Positions 33,036-40,995 of a DNA stretch of 64,000 nt are shown here, one piece after another. The notes beneath the pieces were generated by a model. That model was not told where the DNA came from, searched no databases, and worked only from the letters and a program-made list of their open reading frames with translations. The stretch is taken from contig NZ_JAKRKC020000002.1 in NCBI RefSeq assembly GCF_022664455.2, forward strand, positions 930,001 to 994,000, written 5' to 3'. The translations under genes were made by a program, and so were the position numbers. Numbering within the stretch: position 1 is the stretch's first letter; the number at the start of each line of letters is the position of its first letter. This stretch comes from Actinomadura luzonensis (lineage in GTDB: Bacteria; Actinomycetota; Actinomycetes; Streptosporangiales; Streptosporangiaceae).

Positions 33036-33308
33036 CTAGGCGCTGGGGAAGGCGTCGGGGGAGCCCTCGGCGTCGCCGAGCGTGAACTCCAGGCGGGCCC
33101 CGAGCGCGTCGACCACGGCCCCGAGCGTGCGGAGCGTGAGGTTCTCGTCGCCGGACAGGATCTGGCTCACCCGCCCCGCGGACACGCCCATGGCGGCGGC
33201 GAGGTCGGCACGGGAGATCTTGTGCTCCCGCATGTACCAGGTGATCTCATCGACGACCTCTTGGGCGAAGCCGCCCACCTCGTCGCGCGTGCTCTGGCGT
33301 GGGGCCAT
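33036..33308 (-). CDS. XRE-family helix-turn-helix regulator (HigA-like)
   Basis: The 90-residue protein has one HTH_3 domain: ISRADLAAAMGVSAGRVSQILSGDENLTLRTLGAVVDALGARLEFTL, the compact form of many antitoxins and small phage-type repressors. No toxin-like gene is adjacent. Two identical-pattern palindromes lie 45-78 bases upstream, so it probably represses itself and perhaps the divergent alpha/beta hydrolase gene. The ATG at 33308 is the first in frame. Confidence 0.88.
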   Translation of the reverse strand: MAPRQSTRDEVGGFAQEVVDEITWYMREHKISRADLAAAMGVSAGRVSQILSGDENLTLRTLGAVVDALGARLEFTLGDAEGSPDAFPSA

Positions 33309-33352
33309 GGCGGTCTCGCTCTCGGGACACCGACGTCTTCAGATGCCTCCAC

Positions 33353-33386
33353 TTTAGCTCTACCTAAACCTTTAGGCAAGACTAAA
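33353..33386. promoter_or_regulatory. Twin operators TTTAG-N6-CTAAA between xre and hydrolase genes
   Basis: Two 16-base palindromes of the same form occupy 33353-33368 and 33371-33386 with two bases between, so their centres are 18 bases apart. They sit in the AT-rich part of the divergent promoter region. Confidence 0.7.
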
Positions 33387-33466
33387 CTCCGACGGCCGCT
33401 TGACGGCCGCGTGCAAGCGGCGTAAGCCAGCATCGCGCAAGGACACGGGGACGTGAGGAGGCAAGG

Positions 33467-34282
33467 GTGGCGGTCATCGTCGGCGTGCACGGCATCGGCA
33501 AGTACAACTACTTCCTGGAGGCCGGGTCGGCGGCCGGGGCGGCGGAGGCCATGCGCCTCAAATGGGACCGCTACCTGCACGGGGCCCTCGGCGGCACCGG
33601 CGCCGGCACGTACTTCAGCGAGATCGCCTACTTCTCCCACCTGCTGAGCGACGGCCGGGCCAGGGCGGCCCGCTCGCTGGCCGCCCTGGACGCCCCCGCC
33701 CAGCAGGTCCTGGTGGAGTGGGCCCGCAACCGAGGGCTGGGCGAGCAGGTCACGGGCGCCCTCAAGACGTTCACCGGCTGGCTGCTCGCCCGGCTCGACG
33801 GCCGGTCGGCGGCCTTCGCCCAGCTCTTCGCGCCCGAGGTGGCGGCCTACCTCACCGACGAGGGCAAACGCGAGCGGTGCCGGGCGGCGGTGGCCGCGAC
33901 GATCCGCCGCAACCGCCCCAAGGTGGTCATCGCACACTCCCTCGGGAGCGTCGTCGCGTACGAGACCCTGTGGGCCAACCCGGACCTGCGGATCGACCTG
34001 CTGATCACCCTCGGCAGCCCGCTCGGCATGCGCAACGTCGTCTTCGAACGGCTGCTGCCCGCCCCCATCAACGGCCGCGGCGAGCGGCCCCCCGGCGTGG
34101 CCCGCTGGGTCAACATCGCCGACAAGGACGACATCGCCGCCATCCCGCCCGGCCTCGGCGGCTGCTTCACCGGCGTGGACGTCGAGGAGCTGGTCAACCT
34201 CGACTGGATCGACTTCCACACCGCCGAGAAATATCTCGGCTGCCCCGCGCTCGACCCGCATCTGCGACCATTCCTGACATGA
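33467..34282 (+). CDS. Alpha/beta-hydrolase-like (lipase/esterase type) protein
   Basis: The 271-residue protein opens VIVGVHGIGKYNYF and has a nucleophile elbow AHSLGSVVAYE (Ser about residue 158), LGSPLGMRNVVF, an acidic NIADKDDIAA and a late His in DWIDFHTAEKYLG. Together these form a plausible Ser-Asp-His triad. Relatives occur in actinomycetes without known substrate. The GTG at 33467 has GAGGAGG upstream. The stop overlaps the HAD start as ATGA (34279-34282), so the two are co-translated, and both may be controlled by the divergent XRE regulator. Confidence 0.75.
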   Translation: MAVIVGVHGIGKYNYFLEAGSAAGAAEAMRLKWDRYLHGALGGTGAGTYFSEIAYFSHLLSDGRARAARSLAALDAPAQQVLVEWARNRGLGEQVTGALKTFTGWLLARLDGRSAAFAQLFAPEVAAYLTDEGKRERCRAAVAATIRRNRPKVVIAHSLGSVVAYETLWANPDLRIDLLITLGSPLGMRNVVFERLLPAPINGRGERPPGVARWVNIADKDDIAAIPPGLGGCFTGVDVEELVNLDWIDFHTAEKYLGCPALDPHLRPFLT

Positions 34283-34872
34283 CGTGGATCGTGTTCGACT
34301 ACGGCGGCGTGTTGTCGCTGCCCCAGCCCGAGTCCGACGCCCGGGAGATGGCGCGCGCGGCGGACGCCGAGTTCGAGGCGTTCATCAGCGGCTACTGGCG
34401 GCACCGCCTCGACTACGACCAGGCCGTGCTGACCCCGCACGCCTACTGGTCGGCGGTGCTCGGCCGGCCCGTCACCCACTCCGAGGTCGCCCGCCTGGTC
34501 GCCATGGACGTGGCGAGCTGGGCGCACCCCAACGAGGACACCGTCGCCCTGCTCGGCGAGCTGCTGGCCGGCGGCCGCGACGTGGCGCTGCTGTCCAACG
34601 CGTCCGTCTGCGTCGGCGACGGCCTGGACGAGCTGCCCTGGATCGCCGCCATCGGCCGCCGCTTCTACAGCGGCCGGATGGGGCTGGTGAAACCGGAGCG
34701 GGAGATCTACGTCGAGGTCGCGCGCGAGCTCGGCGTCGCCCCCTCGGAGATCGTCTTCATCGACGACCGGCCCGAGAACGTCGAGGGCGCCGAGCGGGCG
34801 GGCCTGACCGGCGTGCACTTCACCGACGCCGCCGCACTCCGCGCCGCACTCCGGGCCGCCCTGCCCGCCTGA
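34279..34872 (+). CDS. HAD-superfamily hydrolase
   Basis: The 197-residue protein has a HAD nucleophile in WIVFDYGGVL (Asp7), motif II LLSNAS, a Lys in GLVKPEREIY and motif IV IVFIDDRPENVEGA. The residue two places after the nucleophile is Gly rather than Asp, as in the soluble-epoxide-hydrolase-like HAD subgroup, so phosphatase activity is not certain. Translation is coupled to the preceding alpha/beta hydrolase. Confidence 0.88.
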   Translation: MTWIVFDYGGVLSLPQPESDAREMARAADAEFEAFISGYWRHRLDYDQAVLTPHAYWSAVLGRPVTHSEVARLVAMDVASWAHPNEDTVALLGELLAGGRDVALLSNASVCVGDGLDELPWIAAIGRRFYSGRMGLVKPEREIYVEVARELGVAPSEIVFIDDRPENVEGAERAGLTGVHFTDAAALRAALRAALPA

Positions 34873-34922
34873 CCGCTCCGCCGGGGATCGCCCGGATCGG
34901 GCGCGTGAGGACGACCGTTGCT

Positions 34923-34966
34923 GTTCACCGGGCCTTGACTCCCCGGTCACGGGCGAGTCAGCGCGG
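34923..34966 (+). promoter_or_regulatory. PHO box (PhoP-type 11-bp direct repeats) upstream of phoD
   Basis: Four adjacent 11-base units start GTTCACCGGGC, CTTGACTCCCC, GGTCACGGGCG and AGTCAGCGCGG. The first and third match the Streptomyces PhoP repeat unit (G[G/T]TCAYYYR[G/C]G) well. The array ends 18 bases before the phoD start codon. Confidence 0.65.
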
Positions 34967-34984
34967 GCGGACATACCTGGGAAC

Positions 34985-36550
34985 GTGGACCGCAGAGCCT
35001 TCCTGACAGCGGCGACAGCCGGCCTCCTCACCTCCCAGACCTGGGCCGCCCCCGCGTCGGCCCGCCCGTCCAGAACCCTCAGAGCCGACCCGTTCACGCT
35101 CGGCGTGGCCTCCGGCGACCCCTCAGCCGGCGGCTTCGTGCTGTGGACCCGGCTGGCCGTCGAGCCGCTCAGCGGCGACGGCCGCGGCGGCATGCCCGCC
35201 CGCGACGTCGAGGTGGACTGGCAGGTCGCGGCGGACGAGCGCTTCTCGACGATCGTGCGGTCCGGCACCGCGACCGCCCGGGCCCGCGACGCGCACAGCG
35301 TGCACGTCGAGCTGGACGGCCTGGAGCCGGGCCGCGACTACTTCTACCGCTTCCGCAGCGAGGGCCGCCTGTCCCCGGAGGGCCGCACCCGCACCACGCC
35401 CACCGGCGCGACGACGCCGCTCACCTTCGCCGTCGCCGCGTGCGCGCACTACGAGCACGGCTACTACACCGCCTACCGCCGCCTCGCCGAGCAGGAGCCC
35501 GACCTCGTCGTCTTCCTCGGCGACTACATGTACGAGTACGGCCCCAGCGGCTACACCGCGCTGGCCGGCCGCGTCCGCACCCACACGCCCGGCAAGTGCC
35601 GCACCCTGGCCGACTACCGCCTGCGGCACGCCCAGTACAAGAGCGACCACGACCTGCAGAAGGCGCACGCCACCGCGCCGTGGCTGGTCGCCTTCGACGA
35701 CCACGAGATCGAGAACAACTGGGCCGGCTCGGTCTCCAGCACCGGCGAGGCCGATTTCGCCTCCCGCCGGGCGCAGGCCTTCCGCGCCTACTACGAGAAC
35801 ATGCCGCTGCGCCGCGGCAGCCTCCAGGGCGCGGTGCTGCGCGTGAACCGGCGCGTCTCCTGGGGCACGCTGGCCCGCTTCCACCTGCTCGACACCCGGC
35901 AGTTCCGCGACGACCAGGCGTGCCTGGACGGGGTCCGGGCCGGCTGCGACGAACGGCTCGCCGACCGGCGCACCCTGCTCGGCGCCGAGCAGTGGCGCTG
36001 GCTGGAGGACGGCCTGCGCGGCTCCACCACCCGCTGGAACCTGCTCGGCCAGCAGATCATGGTGGCCCAGCGCGACTACAAGATCGGCCCGGGCCGCGAG
36101 GTCAACCTGGACTCCTGGGACGGCTACGCCGCCGAGCGCACCCGCCTCCTGGGCGCCCTGTCCCGCACGCCGAACCCCGTGGTGCTGACCGGTGACGCCC
36201 ACATGCACCACCTCGCCGAGCTCAAACCCGACTTCGACGACCCGGACTCGCCGGTCGTCGCGCGGGAGCTGGTGGCCTCGTCCGTCGCCAGCGACGGCGA
36301 CGGCTACCGGGACCGGACGTGGATCGCCGAGGCCCTCCAGGAGAACCCGCACTTCTCCTACATCGACCAGCGCCGCGGCTACCTGATGGGCCGGCTCACC
36401 GCGGACGAGCTGTCGGTGGACTTCCGCACCCTCGACTACATCTCCCGGCGCGGCGCCCCGGCCAGGACCTCGCACACGCTCACCCTCCCGGCGGCCGAGG
36501 GCGCGCCGGGCGCGGCGCGGGCCGCGGCCGCGGCCCGGCCGGTTTCCTGA
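34985..36550 (+). CDS. phoD: Secreted alkaline phosphatase/phosphodiesterase PhoD
   Basis: The 521-residue protein begins with a twin-arginine signal (MDRRAFLTAATAGLL) and has PhoD family landmarks: FTLGVASGDP, an Ig-like N-terminal domain, CAHYEHGYYTAYR, FLGDYMYEYG, FDDHEIENNWAG and VVLTGDAHMHHLAEL. PhoD is a calcium/iron-dependent phosphodiesterase exported by Tat and used to obtain phosphate. The GTG at 34985 follows a PHO box, so induction by phosphate starvation through PhoRP is expected. A low-complexity Ala-rich tail ends the protein. Confidence 0.95.
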   Translation: MDRRAFLTAATAGLLTSQTWAAPASARPSRTLRADPFTLGVASGDPSAGGFVLWTRLAVEPLSGDGRGGMPARDVEVDWQVAADERFSTIVRSGTATARARDAHSVHVELDGLEPGRDYFYRFRSEGRLSPEGRTRTTPTGATTPLTFAVAACAHYEHGYYTAYRRLAEQEPDLVVFLGDYMYEYGPSGYTALAGRVRTHTPGKCRTLADYRLRHAQYKSDHDLQKAHATAPWLVAFDDHEIENNWAGSVSSTGEADFASRRAQAFRAYYENMPLRRGSLQGAVLRVNRRVSWGTLARFHLLDTRQFRDDQACLDGVRAGCDERLADRRTLLGAEQWRWLEDGLRGSTTRWNLLGQQIMVAQRDYKIGPGREVNLDSWDGYAAERTRLLGALSRTPNPVVLTGDAHMHHLAELKPDFDDPDSPVVARELVASSVASDGDGYRDRTWIAEALQENPHFSYIDQRRGYLMGRLTADELSVDFRTLDYISRRGAPARTSHTLTLPAAEGAPGAARAAAAARPVS

Positions 36551-36598
36551 ACGCCGGCTGGGAACGGGCTGAAGATCCGCTCAACCGGGACAGGAAGG

Positions 36599-36676
36599 GC
36601 CGGGCCGCGACCCAGGGGCAGGTCCACCCCTTTCCCGAGGCCGCGGGGGCGGGGCGGGCCCGGGTCGCGGCCCGGC
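36599..36676. terminator. Large inverted repeat between convergent genes
   Basis: Fifteen-base perfect arms (starting GCCGGGCCGCGACCC at 36599) flank a 48-base loop between the stops of phoD and the leftward adaptor gene. It is probably a bidirectional terminator. Confidence 0.65.
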
Positions 36677-36684
36677 GTCCGAGG

Positions 36685-36710
36685 GGCCGGGCGTCGTCGG
36701 GTGCCCGGCC
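36685..36710. terminator. Second terminator hairpin
   Basis: GGCCGGGC and GCCCGGCC form a perfect 8-base stem with a 10-base loop, 20 bases past the stop of the leftward adaptor gene. Confidence 0.6.
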
Positions 36711-36729
36711 AGATCAGGCGGCCGGGTCG

Positions 36730-38924
36730 TCAGGCGTCCGGCCAGGCGCCGTCGGGGAACTCGCCCGCGCCGCCGCTCGACACCACCACCTGGTCGCGCT
36801 CCGTCAGGCCCGAGGTGACCTCGACGTACTGGTCGCCGCGCACCCCGGTCCGCACCACCTTCGCCAGGTCACGGCCGCCGGAGCGGACGGTCACCACCTG
36901 CGTGCCGTCCGACCTGCTGCGGATCGCCGCCGCGGGCACGTACACGGCGTCCGCGGCCTCGTCCGTGGTGATCGTCACCGAGGCCGTCTGCCCCAGCATC
37001 AGGCCGGCCGGCGGCTCGTCGAAGGCCAGCGTGACCGAGTAGCGGACGAGCTGTCCGTCCGTCGTGGCGGTCGGCGCGATCGCCGTGACCGTGGCCGGGT
37101 ACCGCTCGGCGCCGCGCGTGGCCAGCGTGACCTGCGCCTGCTGGCCGAGCTTCAGCCGGTTGACGTCGGACTCGGTGACCATGGCCTGGACCTGCAGCTC
37201 GTCCAGGTCGCCCAGGCTGACGAAGGTGCCGGTGCCCGCCGTGTCGCCGACTCCGCCCGCCACCGACAGCACCGTCCCCGCCACCGGGGCCACGATGCGG
37301 GTGGCCCGTACGGCGTCGGCGGCCTGCTCCACGGCCGCCTCGGCGCGGTCCACGTTCGCGGCGGCCTGCTCCTCGGAGGCGCCCCCGCCGTTCCCGCCGC
37401 CGGTCGTGCCGGTGCGGGGCGCGGTGCCGTCGCCGCCGCCGGTGGGGGCGCAGGCGCCCGTGCCCTGGCCGGGACGGGTGGCGCCGGACGACGCCTTCTT
37501 CGTCCCGGACGGCTTGGCGGACGGTTTCCCGGACGGTTTCGCCGACGGGCTCCTGGACGGCTGCGCCGACGGGGCCGCGGTGGGGGACGAGCCGCCGCCC
37601 GGCTGCGCGCCGCCGGTGGGCGTGCCGTTCCCGGTGCCGCCGTTCCCGGTGCCGCCGTTCCCCGTGCCGCCGTTCCCCGTGCCGCCCGTCGGGGTGGCGG
37701 TGACGGTCGCGGTGACCGTGACCGTGGCCGTCACGGTGGCGGTCACCGTCACCGTGGGCCGCGGCCCGGGGGCGGTGGGGCCGGTGGTGGGGCTCGTGGT
37801 GGGGCCCGTGGTGGGGCGTCCGGTCCTGGTCGGCGTGCTGGCCGGCGTCCGGGACGGGGCCGGGGCGGGGGTCGTGGCGACGCCGCGAGCCGCCGCGCGG
37901 GGCCCCGAAGGAGACGCGGAGGGGGACGCTGTGGGGGTCGCGGTGGGGGTCGCGGTGGGCGAGACCGACGGGCCGAGCAGCCCGCCCGCCGCGCCCCTGG
38001 CGGACGGCCCGGTCGTCGCGACGGCGTCCACGGTGCCGCCGGAGGGCCCGCCGCCGGTGGCCGCACTCCCGGTGGCCGCACTCCCGGTGGCCGCACTCCC
38101 GGAGGTCGCGCCCCCGGAGGTCGCGCCCCCGGAGGTCGCGCCCCCGGAGGAGGTGCCCCCGGAGGAGGTGCCCCCGGTGGGGGCGCCTTCGGTGGCCGCA
38201 CGTCCGGTCGGCGGGTCGGCGGTGGTGCCGCCGTTGGCGACGGTGCCGTTGCCGGTGCTGGCGGTCGAGCCGCTGGTCGGGGCCTGGCCGCGGTGCCGGT
38301 GGGCGCGCCCGACGCGCCGCCGGTCGGCGCGGCGCTGCCCGTCGGCCGGCCGGAGGCGGCCCCGCTCGGCGCGGCGGACGCCCCACCGCCGGGAGCACAG
38401 GCAGCACCGCCGGTGCCGCCCGTTCCGCCCGTCGCGCCCGTTCCGCCCGTCGCGCCCGTTCCGCCGGTCCTGGCGGTGCCGCCCGTCGCGGAGGTGCCCG
38501 GTGAAGTGGCGCCGGTCGAAGTGGTGCCCGTGGAGGTGGTGCCCGTGGGAGTGGTGGTGCTCGCGGACGACGCCTTGTCCAGGGCCTCTTCCGCGGCCGC
38601 CAGGTCCGCCTTGGCCGCCTCGTACGCCTCCCGCGCCGCCCGCCCGTCGATCCGCGCCAGGACCTGGCCCTTCTTCACCTTGGTGCCCGCCTTGACGTAC
38701 ACCTTGGTCACGGTGCCGGAGGAGCCGAAGGCCAGGTCGCGGCGGGAGCCGTCCACGGTGTTGCCCGCGGCGCTCACCACCGCCGTGACCTGCCCGCGCC
38801 GCGCGGCGGCCAGCCGTACCTGCACGGCGGCCGGGGCGTCGTCGCGCAGCGCGAGCACGGCCACGCCCGACCCGGCGGCGAGCACGGCCAGGGCGAGCCC
38901 GCCCAGCGCGAATGTCCGTCTCAT
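36730..38924 (-). pseudogene. Efflux-pump membrane-fusion adaptor (MacA/HlyD-like) with giant repeat insert and frameshift
   Basis: From ATG 38924 the frame gives a membrane anchor (MRRTFALGGLALAVLAAGSGVAVLAL), a lipoyl half-domain (FGSSGTVTKVYVKAGTKVKKGQVLARIDG) and a hairpin helix. In another frame the gene resumes and ends with VDRAEAAVEQAADAVRATRIVAPVAGTVLSVAGGVGD, a beta-barrel (VTLATRGAERYPATVTAIAPTA) and a membrane-proximal domain. The frames switch near 38285, so one base is missing or two are extra. Between the helices lies about 350 residues of Gly/Thr/Ser/Pro/Val repeats where MacA-like proteins have a short hairpin tip. It may be a pseudogene, an assembly error in repeats, or a slippery site. 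The divergent operon encodes a second, intact adaptor. Confidence 0.72.
37490..38570. repeat. Cluster of coding minisatellites in the leftward adaptor gene
   Basis: Several arrays lie side by side. They include a 15-bp CCGTTCCCGGTGCCG-type array near 37622-37685, a 15-bp GGTGGCCGCACTCCC array near 38056-38100, a 15-bp GGAGGTCGCGCCCCC array near 38101-38145 and 9-18-bp units around 38418-38545. Translations are GTGNG, SAATG, GATSG and TGTTS repeats. Confidence 0.85.
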
Positions 38925-39009
38925 GGTGGATCATCCTGGCGAAGCAGGTTCGCGGCACGCTGCGAGGAGCCTCAGAGTTCTCTGTGTGCCCGCTCCGGCC
39001 CGCCCGCTG

Positions 39010-39025
39010 TCAGCGAACGTTCAGC
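39010..39025. promoter_or_regulatory. Direct repeat TCAGC-N6-TCAGC (OmpR-type site candidate)
   Basis: Two TCAGC copies start exactly 11 bases apart in the divergent promoter region of the two adaptor genes, around a GAACGTTC palindrome. OmpR-family regulators bind direct repeats of this spacing, and one is encoded in the operon (42819-43520). Confidence 0.4.
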
Positions 39026-39070
39026 TTGCTCGCGGCTGCGGCGCAGCCTTCTGTGCAAGGGTCACGGCTC

Positions 39071-40246
39071 GTGAAGGTGTCGAACAGGCGCAGATCGCGC
39101 AAGAGCCGCGGCGCGCTGATGACCAACGGAGCACTGGCGGTGCTCCTGCTGGGCGGGGCCGCGTTCGCCTACGCCCAGCTCGGTACGGGGGACGAGGCGG
39201 CGGGCGCGAGCGCCGTCCGGACGGTGACCGCGGGCCGCGGCACCGTCGTGGCCTCCGTGTCGGCCACGGGCGCGGTGGAGAGCGCCAAGTCCCGCGCCCT
39301 GTCCTTCGGCACGTCCGGCACGGTCGAGAAGATCTACGTCAAGGCCGGCGACAAGGTGGACAAGGGCGAGATCCTGGCCCGCCTGGACGACGACGCCGCC
39401 CAGGAGAGCCTGTCGGCCGCCAAGGCGAGCTACGACAGCGCCGTGGCCGACGGCACGGACACGGCCCAGCTGTACGCCGCCTACATCAAGGCCCGCAACA
39501 CCTACCGCGACGCGCAGCGCACGGTCGCCGCGACCGTGCTGAAGGCCCCCTTCAGCGGCACGGTCACCGCCGTCAACGGCTCGGTGGGCGGCACGAGCAG
39601 CGGCAGCGCGAGCGGCGGCGGCAGCTCGGGCACAGGCCAGAGCGGCGGCCAGGCCCAGAGCACCGCCTCGTCCGGCTCCGGCTCCGCCTCCAGCGGCTTC
39701 GTCGAGCTCGCCGACACCGGGAAGCTGCAGCTCGTCGGCACCTTCACCGAGTCCGACGTGGGCAAGCTGAAGAAGGGCCAGAGCGCGACGATCACGTTCG
39801 ACGCGCTGCCCGGTGTGACCGCCACCGGCGAGGTCACCCAGATCGAGCCGGTCGCCTCCACCAGCAACAACGTCGTGCAGTACCCGGTCACGGTGACCTT
39901 CACCGAGGTGCCGGACGAGGTCCGGCTGGGCCAGACCGCCACGGTCGAGGTCGTCACCGGCCGCGCCGAGAACGTCGTCACCGTCCCGTCCACCGCGATC
40001 TCCACCAGTGGCGGCCAGACCACCGTCACCGTGCTGAAGGACGGCCGCCAGAGCCGGACCCCGGTGGAGGTCGGCGTGCAGGGCACGACCTTGACCGAGA
40101 TCAGGTCGGGCGTCTCCGAGGGCGACCAGATCGTGCCTCCGGTCTCCTCGTCCGGCACCACCCAGGGCGGCAACCAGCGCTTCGGCGGCGGCTTCCCCGG
40201 CGGCGGGATGCCGGGCGGCGGCGGCGTGCCGGGAGGCGGGCGATGA
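39071..40246 (+). CDS. Membrane-fusion adaptor of a MacAB-like efflux system
   Basis: The 391-residue protein has a signal-anchor (GALAVLLLGGAAFAYA), the split lipoyl domain (FGTSGTVEKIYVKAGDKVDKGEILARLDD and TVLKAPFSGTVTAVNGSVGG), a short hairpin (about residues 115-155), a Gly/Ser linker of about 40 residues and beta-barrel and proximal domains. These end in a Gly-rich tail (QRFGGGFPGGGMPGGGG). It should link the MacB-like permease to the outside. The GTG at 39071, or the GTG two codons later, starts it. Its stop overlaps the ATPase start as ATGA. Confidence 0.88.
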   Translation: MKVSNRRRSRKSRGALMTNGALAVLLLGGAAFAYAQLGTGDEAAGASAVRTVTAGRGTVVASVSATGAVESAKSRALSFGTSGTVEKIYVKAGDKVDKGEILARLDDDAAQESLSAAKASYDSAVADGTDTAQLYAAYIKARNTYRDAQRTVAATVLKAPFSGTVTAVNGSVGGTSSGSASGGGSSGTGQSGGQAQSTASSGSGSASSGFVELADTGKLQLVGTFTESDVGKLKKGQSATITFDALPGVTATGEVTQIEPVASTSNNVVQYPVTVTFTEVPDEVRLGQTATVEVVTGRAENVVTVPSTAISTSGGQTTVTVLKDGRQSRTPVEVGVQGTTLTEIRSGVSEGDQIVPPVSSSGTTQGGNQRFGGGFPGGGMPGGGGVPGGGR

Positions 40247-40995
40247 CGGCCACCGAGCTGCGCGTGGTGGGCAAACCGCCGGTCCTGCGGGTGCGGAACC
40301 TGGTGAAGGAGTACGGCGAGGGCGACGCCCGGGTGCGCGCCCTGCGCGGCATCAGCCTGGACGTGGAGCAGGGCGACTACGTGGCCATCATGGGCGCCTC
40401 CGGCTCCGGCAAGTCGACGCTGATGAACATCCTCGGCTGCCTCGACGTGCCGACCTCCGGCACGTACCTGATCGACGGCGCCGACGTCGGCCGGCTGGAC
40501 GAGCGGCAGCTCGCAATCCTGCGCAACCGCCGGGTCGGGTTCGTCTTCCAGTCCTTCAACCTCATCCCGCGCATGACCGCGCTGGCCAACGTCGAGCTGC
40601 CGCTCGTGTACGGCGGCGTCGGCCCGGCCGACCGGCGCGCCCGCGCGCTGGCCGCGCTGGAGCAGGTCGGCCTGAGCGACCGCGTGCACCACGAGCCGAA
40701 CCAGCTCTCCGGCGGCCAGCAGCAGCGCGTCGCCGTGGCCAGGGCGCTGGTCACCGCGCCCGCCCTGCTGCTGGCCGACGAGCCCACCGGCAACCTGGAC
40801 ACCGCCTCCACCGGAGACGTGCTGCAGATCCTCGACCGGCTCAGCGACACCGGCCGCACGATCGTCCTCATCACCCACGAGGACGACGTGGCCGCGCACG
40901 CCAAGCGGGTGATCCGCCTGGTGGACGGCGAGATCGTCGAGGACCGGCGGCAGGCGCCGGTGGACGGCCCGCCCCCGAAGGCGGCCGTCAGATGA
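40243..40995 (+). CDS. MacB/LolD-type ABC transporter ATP-binding protein
   Basis: The 250-residue ATPase has Walker A GASGSGKS (residues 51-58), FQSFNLIPRMTALANVELPLVYGGV, signature LSGGQQQRVAVARAL, Walker B LLLADEPTGNLD and ITHEDDVAAHAKR, the standard pattern of the MacB/LolD subgroup. The ATG overlaps the adaptor stop, and its stop overlaps the permease start, both as ATGA. It powers the mechanotransmission-type permease encoded next. Confidence 0.95.
   Translation: MTATELRVVGKPPVLRVRNLVKEYGEGDARVRALRGISLDVEQGDYVAIMGASGSGKSTLMNILGCLDVPTSGTYLIDGADVGRLDERQLAILRNRRVGFVFQSFNLIPRMTALANVELPLVYGGVGPADRRARALAALEQVGLSDRVHHEPNQLSGGQQQRVAVARALVTAPALLLADEPTGNLDTASTGDVLQILDRLSDTGRTIVLITHEDDVAAHAKRVIRLVDGEIVEDRRQAPVDGPPPKAAVR

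Noticed and set aside
33036..33308. Toxin-antitoxin module based on the HigA-like XRE protein
   Set aside because: No RelE/HigB-like small gene lies on either side; neighbours are a membrane protein and an alpha/beta hydrolase.
36319..40995. A very long open frame of over 1,500 codons on the plus strand covering the end of phoD, both adaptors and the ATPase gene
   Set aside because: It is out of frame with the real genes for most of its length and only in frame with the ATPase at the end; the rest is Arg/Gly/Pro-rich shadow sequence typical of high-GC DNA.
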